A stretch of DNA of 46,255 nucleotides, from positions 1 through 46,255 of the forward strand of contig NZ_JAMYWQ010000037.1 of the NCBI RefSeq assembly GCF_024160145.1. Direction: 5' to 3'. This document shows positions 8,044-15,558 of the stretch, one piece after another. This DNA comes from Serratia nevei. Its GTDB lineage: Bacteria > Pseudomonadota > Gammaproteobacteria > Enterobacterales > Enterobacteriaceae. The position numbers and the translations under genes were made by a program. The notes under the pieces are model-generated. The model worked only from the letters and a program-made list of their open reading frames with translations. It did not search any database and had not been told where the DNA came from. Each line of letters begins with the position of its first letter. Position 1 is the first letter of the stretch.

Positions 8044-8367
8044 AACCTGCTCAAGCAATACGCCGGCACCCACTACCAGTACGACGCGCGCGGCAACCTC
8101 ACCCAGCGCTGGCACAACGGCAAGGAAGGCCGCTTTACCTGGGATCTGTTCGACCGCCTCACCCACTACGAAGATGATCGCCTGAAGGTCGACTACAGCT
8201 ACGATGCGCTCGGCCGGCGCCTGTCCAAGCACAGCCAGGCGCTGATTTACCAAGTGCTGAAGGGCGTTCAAAAGCGTGGCGGTAATGTGGAAAATGCATT
8301 GAAGGACATTGGTCGACGCATGGAGTCAGGTTCTTGGAAGGCGACATTTGGTTGCTGTTGCGAATAG
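8044..8367 (+). pseudogene. Rhs core fragment fused to the last part of a toxin tip
   Basis: Bases 8044-8240 are almost identical to the Rhs core at 9754-9950 (YD repeats such as YQYDARGNLTQRW). The frame then leaves the core and continues in phase for 42 codons to TAG 8365-8367, ending in a helical stretch with ESGSWKATFGCCCE. The normal core end, with its PxxxxDPxGL boundary motif, is missing. This is therefore a deletion product that has kept only the C-terminal end of an unidentified toxin tip. The gene at 8377 is likely the immunity gene of that lost toxin. Confidence 0.75.
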
Positions 8368-8376
8368 GATAACTCA

Positions 8377-9030
8377 ATGATTTTAGAGGATAGTTTAATT
8401 AAACATCAGCTTGCTGAACTTCGGCATGATTTTGAGGGGCAGCCGAATTCGGACTGGTATGATGAGTATTTGCGAACGACTGATGCCATTGATGAATGGA
8501 GATTTTCGTCTGGAGATTATTTTTCTCCAGTGCCTTATGAGGCAGAGCGTAGTGGATTTCCTTCGCCGAAAATTATTAAGAAATCTTATGAGACTGTTGA
8601 TGAGGCCCGGTGGCGAGGAAAATACTGCGCCGGTTTTTTGGCGGGGCAGCACCTCGTTACTGTCATGCCGAGTGAGCCAAACATTCAGGCACTTGATGCC
8701 GACTTCTTTAGCGTGAGCGAGGAAGGGATTATCACCATTCGGAGTATCTCATGTAAAAGCATGCACAGGCCAGGGAAGAGGAGTTCCCGGGTAATTGGTA
8801 TGCGTAGATTAAATGACCTGGGTGAGGGGGGGAAATTATATTTGGGTGTTGGGGAGGGTGGGGCGTGGTTCGTATTTATCTATAAATATTTGCGTGAGAG
8901 ACCAGTGACGGCACTTGGGTATTCTAATTTGGCTACCTCTGGATCTGGCTGGGAGTACCACTATGATGAGTTGGGTGGGTTAAGTGAGATTACATCTGGC
9001 TCTGGCGTTATTTGGGTGAAGAAGCGATGA
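8377..9030 (+). CDS. putative immunity protein for the lost toxin tip upstream
   Basis: A 217-residue soluble protein starting nine bases after the stop of the toxin-tip remnant, which is the usual tip-immunity spacing. No family is recognised. The N-terminal third is helical and acidic, the middle has an EARWRGKYCAGFLAGQ helix, and the end is beta-rich with a Gly/Ser-rich hairpin. A decayed copy of its last 45 codons lies at 14046-14189 and continues into similar non-coding DNA. The gene therefore belongs to a family that was once present at least twice here. It is AT-rich compared with the Rhs core. Confidence 0.65.
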   Translation: MILEDSLIKHQLAELRHDFEGQPNSDWYDEYLRTTDAIDEWRFSSGDYFSPVPYEAERSGFPSPKIIKKSYETVDEARWRGKYCAGFLAGQHLVTVMPSEPNIQALDADFFSVSEEGIITIRSISCKSMHRPGKRSSRVIGMRRLNDLGEGGKLYLGVGEGGAWFVFIYKYLRERPVTALGYSNLATSGSGWEYHYDELGGLSEITSGSGVIWVKKR

Positions 9031-9188
9031 TTAAATTGATCGGTTGGTGAAGTCGCGGGATGGGAGGTGAATTTGATGACAGTCCTATCTCTAATGGGCG
9101 TGAACTGATACAGCATTTTTTAATATGATCGTTCTTTCGATAACCTATCAACGGCAATTCGGCCCTAGCTTGCAACGTTGGCAACCTG

Positions 9189-11024
9189 GTGCGCGAGCAC
9201 CAGCACTACACCCGCCTGGGCCAGCCGCTGGTGGGGGTGTGGCAGCACGAGTATGACGCGCTGAACCAGCGCATCGCCACCGTGCGCCCGGACGGCCACC
9301 GCGTCAGCTGGCTCACCTACGGCAGCGGCCACTTGCTGGCGCTGCAGCTCGACGAGCGCGAGCTGGTCAGCTACGAGCGTGATGACCTGCACCGCGAAGT
9401 CGCCAGAACCCAGGGCAACCGGCTGCTGCAAACACAGCAGTGGGACGCCATGGGGCGGCTGAGCGAGCAAGTGATCGCCCATGAAGCCAAAGGGCCGACC
9501 GGGCAAACCGCAGGCGGCAACCGCCTGCTGGTGCGCCGCTACCGCTACGACGCCAGCGGCCAGCTCACCGACATCAACGACACGCGGCGCGGTCAGCTCG
9601 CCTACCGCTACGATCCCGTGGGCCGCCTGCTCGAAGCGCAAAGCCGGCTGGGCCACGAGACCTTCGACTTCGACCCGGCCAGCAACCTGATGGACCCGGC
9701 CGAGCAGCGCGAAGCCGAGCGCCAGCGTATGCCGCGCATCAAGGCGCTGGACAACCTGCTCAAGCAATACGCCGGCACCCACTACCAGTACGACGCGCGC
9801 GGCAACCTCACGCAACGCTGGCACAACGGCAAGGAAGGCCGCTTCACCTGGGACCTGTTCGACCGCCTCACGCACTACGAAGATGATCGCCTGAAGGTCG
9901 ACTACTCCTACGATGCACTCGGCCGGCGCCTGTCCAAGCACAGCCAGGCGCACTACGAGGAAAGAAGAGAGGCCGGGCCGCACTGGAACCGCGCCGAGCG
10001 GGTCAAGCGCAACCGCGAGCTGCAGTGTGGTTTCACGCTGTACGGCTGGGATGGCGACACGCTGGCCTGGGAAAGCAAGATCGCTGACGAGGACGGCTTT
10101 GGTGCGCGCACCACGCACTACGTCTACGAGCCGGGCAGTTTTGTGCCGGTGGCGCAGGCGGTGCACAACGACGCCATCGAGTTGCTCGACCAGCCCGAGT
10201 ACGGCGACTACTACCGGCAGAGCGAAGACCCGCTGTGGGGCCCTCCGCCGCCTGCGCCGCCGATCAACAGCCTGGCGTGGTACCAGTGCGATCACCTTGG
10301 CACGCCGCAGGAGCTGACCGACGAGCACAGCGAGATTGCCTGGAGTGCGGAGTACCGGGCGTGGGGTGTTGCGCAGGAGGCGATTCGCAAGGCCTCGGGG
10401 AAGGCACCGATCGCCAATCCCATCCGCTGCCAGGGGCAGTACCATGACCATGAATCGGGGCTGCACTACAACCGGTATCGGTATTACGATCCGGAGGTGG
10501 GGAGGTTCGTTAGCAAGGATCCGATTGGTTATGCTGGTGGCCTCAATGTCTTCCAGTATGTGCCGAACCCAACGGGATGGATTGACCCTCTCGGGCTTGC
10601 AAGTTGTCCATGCGATTGCGAAAAGGTCTTAGCCGATGCAGGGCTTGAGGTCGGCCCTCATTCGCAGATGGCGTCAAAGACGCGAGGTACTCTGAACGAT
10701 TCGCATCACATATATCAGGACAAAGCTGTCGAGTCTCTGCCACATTATAAGCGCGAAGATGCAATGACGGTCATTATTCAGGGCCGCAACCCTGATAGAA
10801 CGACTACTGGAACTCCTCACTACAATGCTTCGAGAGTTCAAAACACATCTCAAGCAGGAGGGATGCTTGGCTCTGAAACCGTAGTGGCGTTTAAAGCACT
10901 CCGAGCAGCAGGCTTAGGGCCGAAAGAAGCAAAATGCGCCACGCTTAAGGCGAGAGGTTACTTGGCTGGACTCGGCGGAAGCGCTGGGTCTTCTACCAAA
11001 ATTCCGAAATCCAGACGTCGATAG
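9189..11024 (+). CDS. 5'-truncated Rhs protein with SHH-type nuclease tip
   Basis: A 611-residue C-terminal piece of an Rhs polymorphic toxin. Similarity to other Rhs cores begins at about 9180 in mid-core, so the N-terminal secretion and shell-forming part is absent and GTG 9189 is only the first usable start. YD repeats occupy residues 1-400. The core end is RYYDPEVGRFVSKDPIGYAGG and the boundary motif is PTGWIDPLGL at about 460. The tip (about 150 residues) has NDSHHIYQDKAVESLP, a GTPHYNASRVQ segment and a C-terminal helical zone, matching HNH/EndoVII nuclease toxins with an SHH signature. DNA cleavage is inferred from that family. The adjacent DUF7668-like gene is the likely immunity partner. 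Confidence 0.85.
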   Translation: MREHQHYTRLGQPLVGVWQHEYDALNQRIATVRPDGHRVSWLTYGSGHLLALQLDERELVSYERDDLHREVARTQGNRLLQTQQWDAMGRLSEQVIAHEAKGPTGQTAGGNRLLVRRYRYDASGQLTDINDTRRGQLAYRYDPVGRLLEAQSRLGHETFDFDPASNLMDPAEQREAERQRMPRIKALDNLLKQYAGTHYQYDARGNLTQRWHNGKEGRFTWDLFDRLTHYEDDRLKVDYSYDALGRRLSKHSQAHYEERREAGPHWNRAERVKRNRELQCGFTLYGWDGDTLAWESKIADEDGFGARTTHYVYEPGSFVPVAQAVHNDAIELLDQPEYGDYYRQSEDPLWGPPPPAPPINSLAWYQCDHLGTPQELTDEHSEIAWSAEYRAWGVAQEAIRKASGKAPIANPIRCQGQYHDHESGLHYNRYRYYDPEVGRFVSKDPIGYAGGLNVFQYVPNPTGWIDPLGLASCPCDCEKVLADAGLEVGPHSQMASKTRGTLNDSHHIYQDKAVESLPHYKREDAMTVIIQGRNPDRTTTGTPHYNASRVQNTSQAGGMLGSETVVAFKALRAAGLGPKEAKCATLKARGYLAGLGGSAGSSTKIPKSRRR

Positions 11025-11033
11025 GAGGATTTG

Positions 11034-11417
11034 ATGCGCGAACAACGTGTAGAGGTGTTGAACGTAGCGTACGAGCTTATTGAGGATTTTTTGTCTCACA
11101 TGAGCAATGGAGACTACGTCTTTCTTAAAGATAAATATGGTGTGAGTGATGCGGTGGCAGTGGAAATGAGAGCGTTCTTGGAGGAAAATGTAGACGAAAT
11201 AAATGCTGTTATCCTACCGCCGCCACGTCAAATTGCTTTTAACGAGCGTGGGGGGAGAGTGCCGTTGGCAGCATACGGAGAGCAAGACGAGAATTACTGT
11301 TGGAGGGTCGAGTGTTTGCTTTGGATTGATGGGCGCGAAAGTGAAATAACTGCGTATTTCGATCTTTTTCATGAAAATGAGGTTTTCAGGATTGAGTATC
11401 TCTATCTCGGCTCTTGA
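11034..11417 (+). CDS. DUF7668-like immunity protein for the SHH nuclease tip
   Basis: A 127-residue acidic protein from ATG 11034, with AGGAGG just upstream and nine bases after the Rhs stop. This is the standard position for the cognate immunity gene. The N-terminal half is helical (ELIEDFLSHM, YGVSDAVAVEMRAFLEE). The second half is a beta-sheet ending in EVFRIEYLYLGS, in the style of DUF7668 proteins. The family name is my best match by pattern. The role as antidote to the nuclease tip rests on position. A decayed paralogue follows at 11463-11830. Confidence 0.65.
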   Translation: MREQRVEVLNVAYELIEDFLSHMSNGDYVFLKDKYGVSDAVAVEMRAFLEENVDEINAVILPPPRQIAFNERGGRVPLAAYGEQDENYCWRVECLLWIDGRESEITAYFDLFHENEVFRIEYLYLGS

Positions 11418-11462
11418 GCAAGCGTTTCCCTTCCTGAGCTTTTCGTTCAGCTGGATTGATTC

Positions 11463-11830
11463 ATGAGATCAGCTAAGGAAGTGGAGGTGTATCGAATAAT
11501 CGATCGACTCGTTGATGCCATAATAAGGAGGAGAGGGGCGCTTTGGTGCGCGAATTTGGGGTATCGGATGAGGTGTGTGAAGAGATTTTTGATGCCTTAT
11601 CCGGATATTTCGATGGCGCGCCAGCTTGGGCGCTTCCTCCTGAGAGCATTGCATTAAATGGTGGTGACGGTTCGCGGGATTTTGATTTTTATGAAATGAA
11701 TCAACCTGGAGTATGGGGGGGTGAATGCCGACTATGGCATGGGGGAAAGAGAGCCGAACCGATACTTCACGCTGATTTTACTGAGGTAGACGGAAAAATG
11801 GTTATTGATTTCCGATATATTGAAAATTGA
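11463..11830 (+). pseudogene. frameshifted paralogue of the DUF7668-like immunity gene
   Basis: ATG 11463 opens a frame with VEVYRIIDRLVDAIIRRRGA that then leaves the family pattern. The matching continuation (VREFGVSDEVCEEIFDAL to IDFRYIEN) is in another frame from about 11543. Joined, the two align with the intact gene at 11034 (LxDxI, FGVSD.V.EE.., LPP..IA.N, ECLLW/ECRLW, F.IEY/IDFRY). A TTG/GTG at 11543/11546 has an AGGAGG 11 bases upstream, so a shortened product is possible. The indel lies at about 11530-11543. Confidence 0.7.
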
Positions 11831-11845
11831 TCTTCCCTGGGTCCA

Positions 11846-11890
11846 GTCCGGCAAGCAGGTGCGTGAGCACCAGCATTGCACTCGCGCTCT
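11846..11890 (+). repeat. short Rhs core scrap
   Basis: The stretch GGCAAGCAGGTGCGTGAGCA and its continuation to about 11890 match the Rhs core at 9181-9216 (GNLVREHQHYTR) with several changes. It is too short to encode anything and marks an old Rhs recombination point immediately ahead of the DUF4265-type gene. Confidence 0.6.
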
Positions 11891-11918
11891 AAGAGTGACT
11901 CGTACGTGGAGTGATGGG

Positions 11919-12350
11919 ATGGAGAAGATTTTTTTTAAATTTAATGTTGTGGATGATTATCCGCCGGTATCCATGGAGAGTGTGTGGTCGGAGAGGATGG
12001 ATTCTGGGTTGTTTAGGATTGGAAATATTCCGTTTTATACGAAAGACGCAAGTCTTGGTGATGCTGTTTCGGCAGAAATTGGAGTGGATGGAGAGTTGAT
12101 ATTTAAGGGGGTTGTGGTTCCTAGTGAAAATAGTACGTTCAGAATCGTGATTTTTGATGATGGAGTAAATCAGATTCAGAAGGTTCTAGGGGCTCTTGTG
12201 GAGATGGGCTGTGCATGGGAGGGAATGGGAGATCGGTTCTATTCTTTCAATGTGCCGGGGGATGTGGATTTCGATGATGTGCTTGTCCTGCTTGATAGAT
12301 ACGTGCAGGCTAATTGGCTTGATTACGAATATGGCATGATTCGCCAGTGA
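11919..12350 (+). CDS. DUF4265 family protein, immunity-type
   Basis: A 143-residue protein from ATG 11919, with GGAG eight bases upstream; an earlier in-frame start would run through Rhs debris. It begins KIFFKFNVVDDYPPVSMES and has FRIGNIPFYTKDASLGDAV, the signature of DUF4265 proteins, which are common beside toxins. The second half (residues 65-143) is alpha/beta and acidic. A truncated second copy at 15380-15558 is about 90 percent alike over its first 60 codons. It lies 37 bases before the H-NS-like gene. Its target toxin is not present. Confidence 0.75.
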   Translation: MEKIFFKFNVVDDYPPVSMESVWSERMDSGLFRIGNIPFYTKDASLGDAVSAEIGVDGELIFKGVVVPSENSTFRIVIFDDGVNQIQKVLGALVEMGCAWEGMGDRFYSFNVPGDVDFDDVLVLLDRYVQANWLDYEYGMIRQ

Positions 12351-12387
12351 GTGCGGGGCTAATCTGGCGAGATCGATGGAGAAAACC

Positions 12388-12741
12388 GTGAATAACGGAC
12401 TGTGTCCGAGATGTGCGGCGACAAGTGAGGTTCAAAGGCTTCGGCACGAGCTTGCCGCGCTCGACGAACGTATTGAGGCGGTGCGCTCTACGGAGCGGCG
12501 TGAAGCGCTGGCGCAGGTGCAGGGTCTGATTGATCAGTTCGTGTTGACGCGGCGCGAAGTGTTCGACACGGCTGCGGCTCGGCCACTCGTATCGGGGCGT
12601 GCCGTAGCGCAACCAGCCCGAGATCCAGATATCTACGGCATCTACCGCGATCCGGTAACGGGGCAGACATGGGACGGGTCGGGCCGACTGCCAAAATGGC
12701 TGAAAGGCAAGCAGCGCGAGTTGTATTTGGTAATAGGATGA
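12388..12741 (+). CDS. H-NS-like nucleoid protein with N-terminal CxxC
   Basis: A 117-residue protein from GTG 12388. That start is preferred over ATG 12376 because the truncated copy at 7900 shares only the GTG. The C-terminus has YRDPVTGQTWDGSGRLPKWL, the AT-hook-like DNA-binding loop of H-NS family proteins. Upstream is a coiled-coil stretch (about 14-55) as used for oligomerisation. The N-terminus adds LCPRC, a possible metal-binding or redox pair unusual in this family. The expected role is to bind and silence AT-rich DNA, such as the surrounding immunity genes. The exonuclease-VII-like gene follows 77 bases later. Confidence 0.75.
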   Translation: MNNGLCPRCAATSEVQRLRHELAALDERIEAVRSTERREALAQVQGLIDQFVLTRREVFDTAAARPLVSGRAVAQPARDPDIYGIYRDPVTGQTWDGSGRLPKWLKGKQRELYLVIG

Positions 12742-12818
12742 AGGGCGCGGGCAAGGGGCATGGCATGCGCCAGCAATCGACAAGAGGGCGGATGGCCTGA
12801 TCGGCAAGGAGCCACTAC

Positions 12819-13907
12819 ATGACGAGGGAGCAGACATTTGGCACGGCTGAATTTGCCGGAGATCTGGCCGACAGCACGATGGCTGTTGACCAGCCCACAC
12901 TTACGCCGGAGGCATTAACCAGCCTGCTGACCATTACGGTGCCGAGAGGGCCCGTTTCGGTGAAGGGGCTGGCGTCGGAGGTGCGGTACTGGAGCAAACC
13001 GGGCAGCAGCGAGGTGACGCGGATTTATGGGCGCCTCGTGTTGGCCGAGGCCAGCATCCGCTTTGAACTGCAGCCTCACGCGGCCATACGCGAGGGCGAA
13101 CCGGTGGTGCTGCATGGCACCTTGCGCGTGAAGCAGGCGGACGGCTTTCGGACCACGCATGAGGTCAGCCTGATCGGTGACGTGGTCGGCCGCTGGATGC
13201 CGCGCGACGATGTGGACGCGGAACTCTCGGTTCCGCTGGTGCGGGAGGGCCCGCGCCTGCCTCTGGAGGCCGCTTTGTCGACGCATGGCCCGCAGGCCTT
13301 CGCTTTTCTGGCGACCGACACAGCCTGGGGTGACCTGAACCAGGCCGCCCGGGCACTCCTGTGGCTGGCCCAATGCCGGCGCGTTACGACCAACTTCATG
13401 CAGCCGGACCGTTTCGTTGCCGATGTGAAAACGCTTTGCGAAGATCCGACCGTGAAGATGCTGGTGGTTGCCCGCGGCGGCGGCGAGGGCTTGTCGCTTG
13501 TCGGTGATTCCACGCAGGTGGCCGATGCGCTGCTCAAGAGCGGGCGCGCGTTCTACTCGGCGCTGGGGCATGAGACGAATGTGCTGCTGCTCGACAAGCA
13601 CGCGGATCAGGCCTTTGCCACGCCATCGGTATTGGGGCAGGCGCTCGTCGAGGCGAGCCGCTTGATCGACCGCGAGCGGATGCGCACGCAACGTGAGCAG
13701 GCATTGCAGGAGGCGCACAACAAACTGCTGCACGAGCACGATGCGGTAACGAAGCGGCTGGCCGAGCTCACATCGGCTGCGGCCACAATGCCACCCGCGC
13801 CGCAGGAGCGTACGGCGGGCGGGCCAACGGCGCTACCTGGGCGCTATGTGCTGTGGATCGGGCTGCTGGCCGTGGTGGCGTTCTTGGTTGGCAGATGCTC
13901 AGGCTAG
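12819..13907 (+). CDS. membrane-anchored exonuclease VII large subunit-like protein
   Basis: A 362-residue protein (AAGGAG ahead of ATG 12819). Residues about 35-125 resemble an OB fold like the N-terminal domain of XseA. Residues 190-275 carry MLVVARGGGEGLSL, then RAFYSALGHETNVLLLDKHADQAFATPS, which match the conserved GGG, GHETD and TPT blocks of the exonuclease VII large subunit. The final Asp of GHETD is Asn here. A coiled-coil zone (280-320) and one C-terminal membrane segment (about 340-358) follow. True XseA is about 450 residues, cytosolic and has no anchor. Single-strand DNA degradation at the inner membrane is possible but inferred. A 3' remnant of a second copy lies at 20810-20960. 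Confidence 0.75.
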   Translation: MTREQTFGTAEFAGDLADSTMAVDQPTLTPEALTSLLTITVPRGPVSVKGLASEVRYWSKPGSSEVTRIYGRLVLAEASIRFELQPHAAIREGEPVVLHGTLRVKQADGFRTTHEVSLIGDVVGRWMPRDDVDAELSVPLVREGPRLPLEAALSTHGPQAFAFLATDTAWGDLNQAARALLWLAQCRRVTTNFMQPDRFVADVKTLCEDPTVKMLVVARGGGEGLSLVGDSTQVADALLKSGRAFYSALGHETNVLLLDKHADQAFATPSVLGQALVEASRLIDRERMRTQREQALQEAHNKLLHEHDAVTKRLAELTSAAATMPPAPQERTAGGPTALPGRYVLWIGLLAVVAFLVGRCSG

Positions 13908-14045
13908 AGTCGCTTGGAACGGGCATGGCTTGGCTGCTGTAACAGAGGACTGTCTCGTCAAGTCATGTTCGACAGCGACGGTGGTCAGTGCTCAAGGGCA
14001 TTGAGGCACCATGCGATCACGACGCAATACTTCGACGACACCGAC

Positions 14046-14189
14046 TGCTTGCATGGGCGACCAGTGACGGCATTTGGGTATTCTAATTTGGCTGCTTCCG
14101 GATCTGATTGGGTGTATCACTACGATGATTCAGATGAATTAAATGAGATTGCATCTGGCTCTACGACTCTTTGGGTGAAGAAACGATGA
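14046..14189 (+). pseudogene. 3' remnant of a paralogue of the 8377 immunity gene
   Basis: From RPVTAFGYSNLAASGSDW to the final LWVKKR the encoded tail matches the end of the 8377-9030 protein, and similarity at DNA level runs on for about 30 bases past the stop. The first 170 codons are gone, replaced by unrelated sequence after the exonuclease-VII-like gene (13908-14045, in which I see no gene). Confidence 0.8.
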
Positions 14190-14281
14190 CTACGTTGAGC
14201 AGTCGATGAAGTTGCAGCATGATTCGGAAAATCTTCAGGTTAGATAATATTCCCCATGCCAAGGAAAAGGGAAGAAGTAAA

Positions 14282-14824
14282 ATGGATAGAACTGTCTTTA
14301 TGACATTCGATGATTTTGTGAAGATCAATTCGGAATTGCTGGAGAAAACCGGGCTTACCCTTTACCGATCGGAAAGCTATGAACATCCGTTTGTGCAAGT
14401 TGAGCGGATTGATTCTGATGCATGGCGGGATAGTGGATTGAGCGCGTTATGTCTGCTTATCGGAAGATCCGAGGATGAAGGTAGGATTTTTGGCGCTCGA
14501 CAATTTGACATTAAGAGAGATTGCCGCGTTGGTTTTGTAGATGTCGATTACGGAGGAGATGATGAAAATGCAATTGGTGCGTCGCACTACGGAGCTGATA
14601 CATCAGATACTGCAAAATTGGTTAACCGAGAGCTCGATAAGTTGCTTAAGGCGTATGCTCATAAGGGAGTGATTGATGCCGAAGGCAATGGTGGTCGAAT
14701 TTTAGATAATTACTACTGGACTGACGCTGCATTTTTCAGCGCTAAGAACTGGCACTGGCTCCTTGGGAGCGGTGTTCGCAAAGAGCGAAATAAAAATCCA
14801 GGTTATCGACCGAAACCGGAATGA
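14282..14824 (+). CDS. immunity-type protein, family not recognised
   Basis: A 180-residue soluble protein. ATG 14282 is preferred (GGAAGAAG upstream) over an in-frame ATG at 14219 that lies in debris. It starts TVFMTFDDFVKINSELLEK, has an acidic strand region (VGFVDVDYGGDDENAIG) and a C-terminal YYWTDAAFF segment followed by a basic tail. The composition and the close spacing (16 bases) to the Imm30-like gene suggest a shared transcript. No domain was recognised, so the immunity role is by context. Confidence 0.6.
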   Translation: MDRTVFMTFDDFVKINSELLEKTGLTLYRSESYEHPFVQVERIDSDAWRDSGLSALCLLIGRSEDEGRIFGARQFDIKRDCRVGFVDVDYGGDDENAIGASHYGADTSDTAKLVNRELDKLLKAYAHKGVIDAEGNGGRILDNYYWTDAAFFSAKNWHWLLGSGVRKERNKNPGYRPKPE

Positions 14825-14840
14825 ATTACAGGACGGGGTT

Positions 14841-15299
14841 ATGAAAAAAGCTTACCTGGAAGACCTGTTGCGTGTTCGTCGACTTGAATCTCCAGATGAG
14901 ATTGACGTATTCGATGGGGTGCTTGAAATTCTTGGTTCTGAAGTCTTGTCGAAGGGAGACCTTGAAGATCTCCTTTCTGTATTTATTGACCAGACTGGGC
15001 ATGAAGAGGTTATGTATGGTCTTCTTCATTTAATAGAGGCAAGTGATGTAGATTCAGTTGCTGCAGCTTTAATACAAGCGGCTCCGGTGATGAAGGTGAA
15101 TGCATCTGATTGGCTGGATACATTCATCTGCAGGCTAATAAACGGTGAGCATTCTCGGAATGTGCTGATTGATCATCTAAAACAGGGCGGAAAGACACCT
15201 GGCAGAGCCGAAATTGTTTCTCGGCTTGCGGTGATGCAAGGGGATGTCTCCGAGAAAATTAGGCAGAGGGCTTCATTTGTTCTATCAAAATTAAAGTGA
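14841..15299 (+). CDS. Imm30-like immunity protein
   Basis: A 152-residue helical protein from ATG 14841; an earlier in-frame start at 14763 overlaps the upstream gene and is less likely. The order FDGVLEILGSEVLS, DLEDLLSVFIDQTGHEEVMYG, LLHLIEA and a C-terminal EHSRNVLIDHLK matches Imm30-family immunity proteins, whose GHEEVM-type motif is distinctive. It would act in the cytoplasm against an unidentified toxin tip. No such tip is adjacent, and the next DNA is a broken copy of the DUF4265 gene. Confidence 0.7.
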   Translation: MKKAYLEDLLRVRRLESPDEIDVFDGVLEILGSEVLSKGDLEDLLSVFIDQTGHEEVMYGLLHLIEASDVDSVAAALIQAAPVMKVNASDWLDTFICRLINGEHSRNVLIDHLKQGGKTPGRAEIVSRLAVMQGDVSEKIRQRASFVLSKLK

Positions 15300-15379
15300 A
15301 TATATCGCTGAGGCATTGAATTTTGGGTTGGCGGGCAACGTGGTAGTTGCCTGCTTCTCTCTGGAGAGGAGTGATGGAG

Positions 15380-15558
15380 TGGGAAAGATTTTTTTTAAAT
15401 TAAATGTCGTGGACGACTATCCACCGGTATCCATGGAGAGTATGTGGTCGGAGAGGATTGATTTCGGGTTATTTAGGATCGCAAATATTCCGTTTTATAC
15501 TAAAGATGTAAGTCTTGGTGATGCTGTTTCGGCAGAGGTTGGGGTGGACGTAGAGCAA
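15380..15558 (+). pseudogene. 5' fragment of a second DUF4265-type gene
   Basis: From GTG 15380 the frame reads GKIFFKLNVVDDYPPVSMES and on to AEVGVD, closely matching codons 2-62 of the gene at 11919. It then breaks off at about 15558 into a scrap of the H-NS-like gene (AATCAGCCCGAGATCCAGATATC, as at 12613) and then Rhs core. The gene is truncated and presumably inactive. Confidence 0.8.

Noticed and set aside
9165-10466. 433-residue open frame on the minus strand across the Rhs core
   Set aside because: It is antisense to clear YD-repeat coding and consists of Val/Ala/Arg-rich sequence typical of a GC-rich shadow frame.
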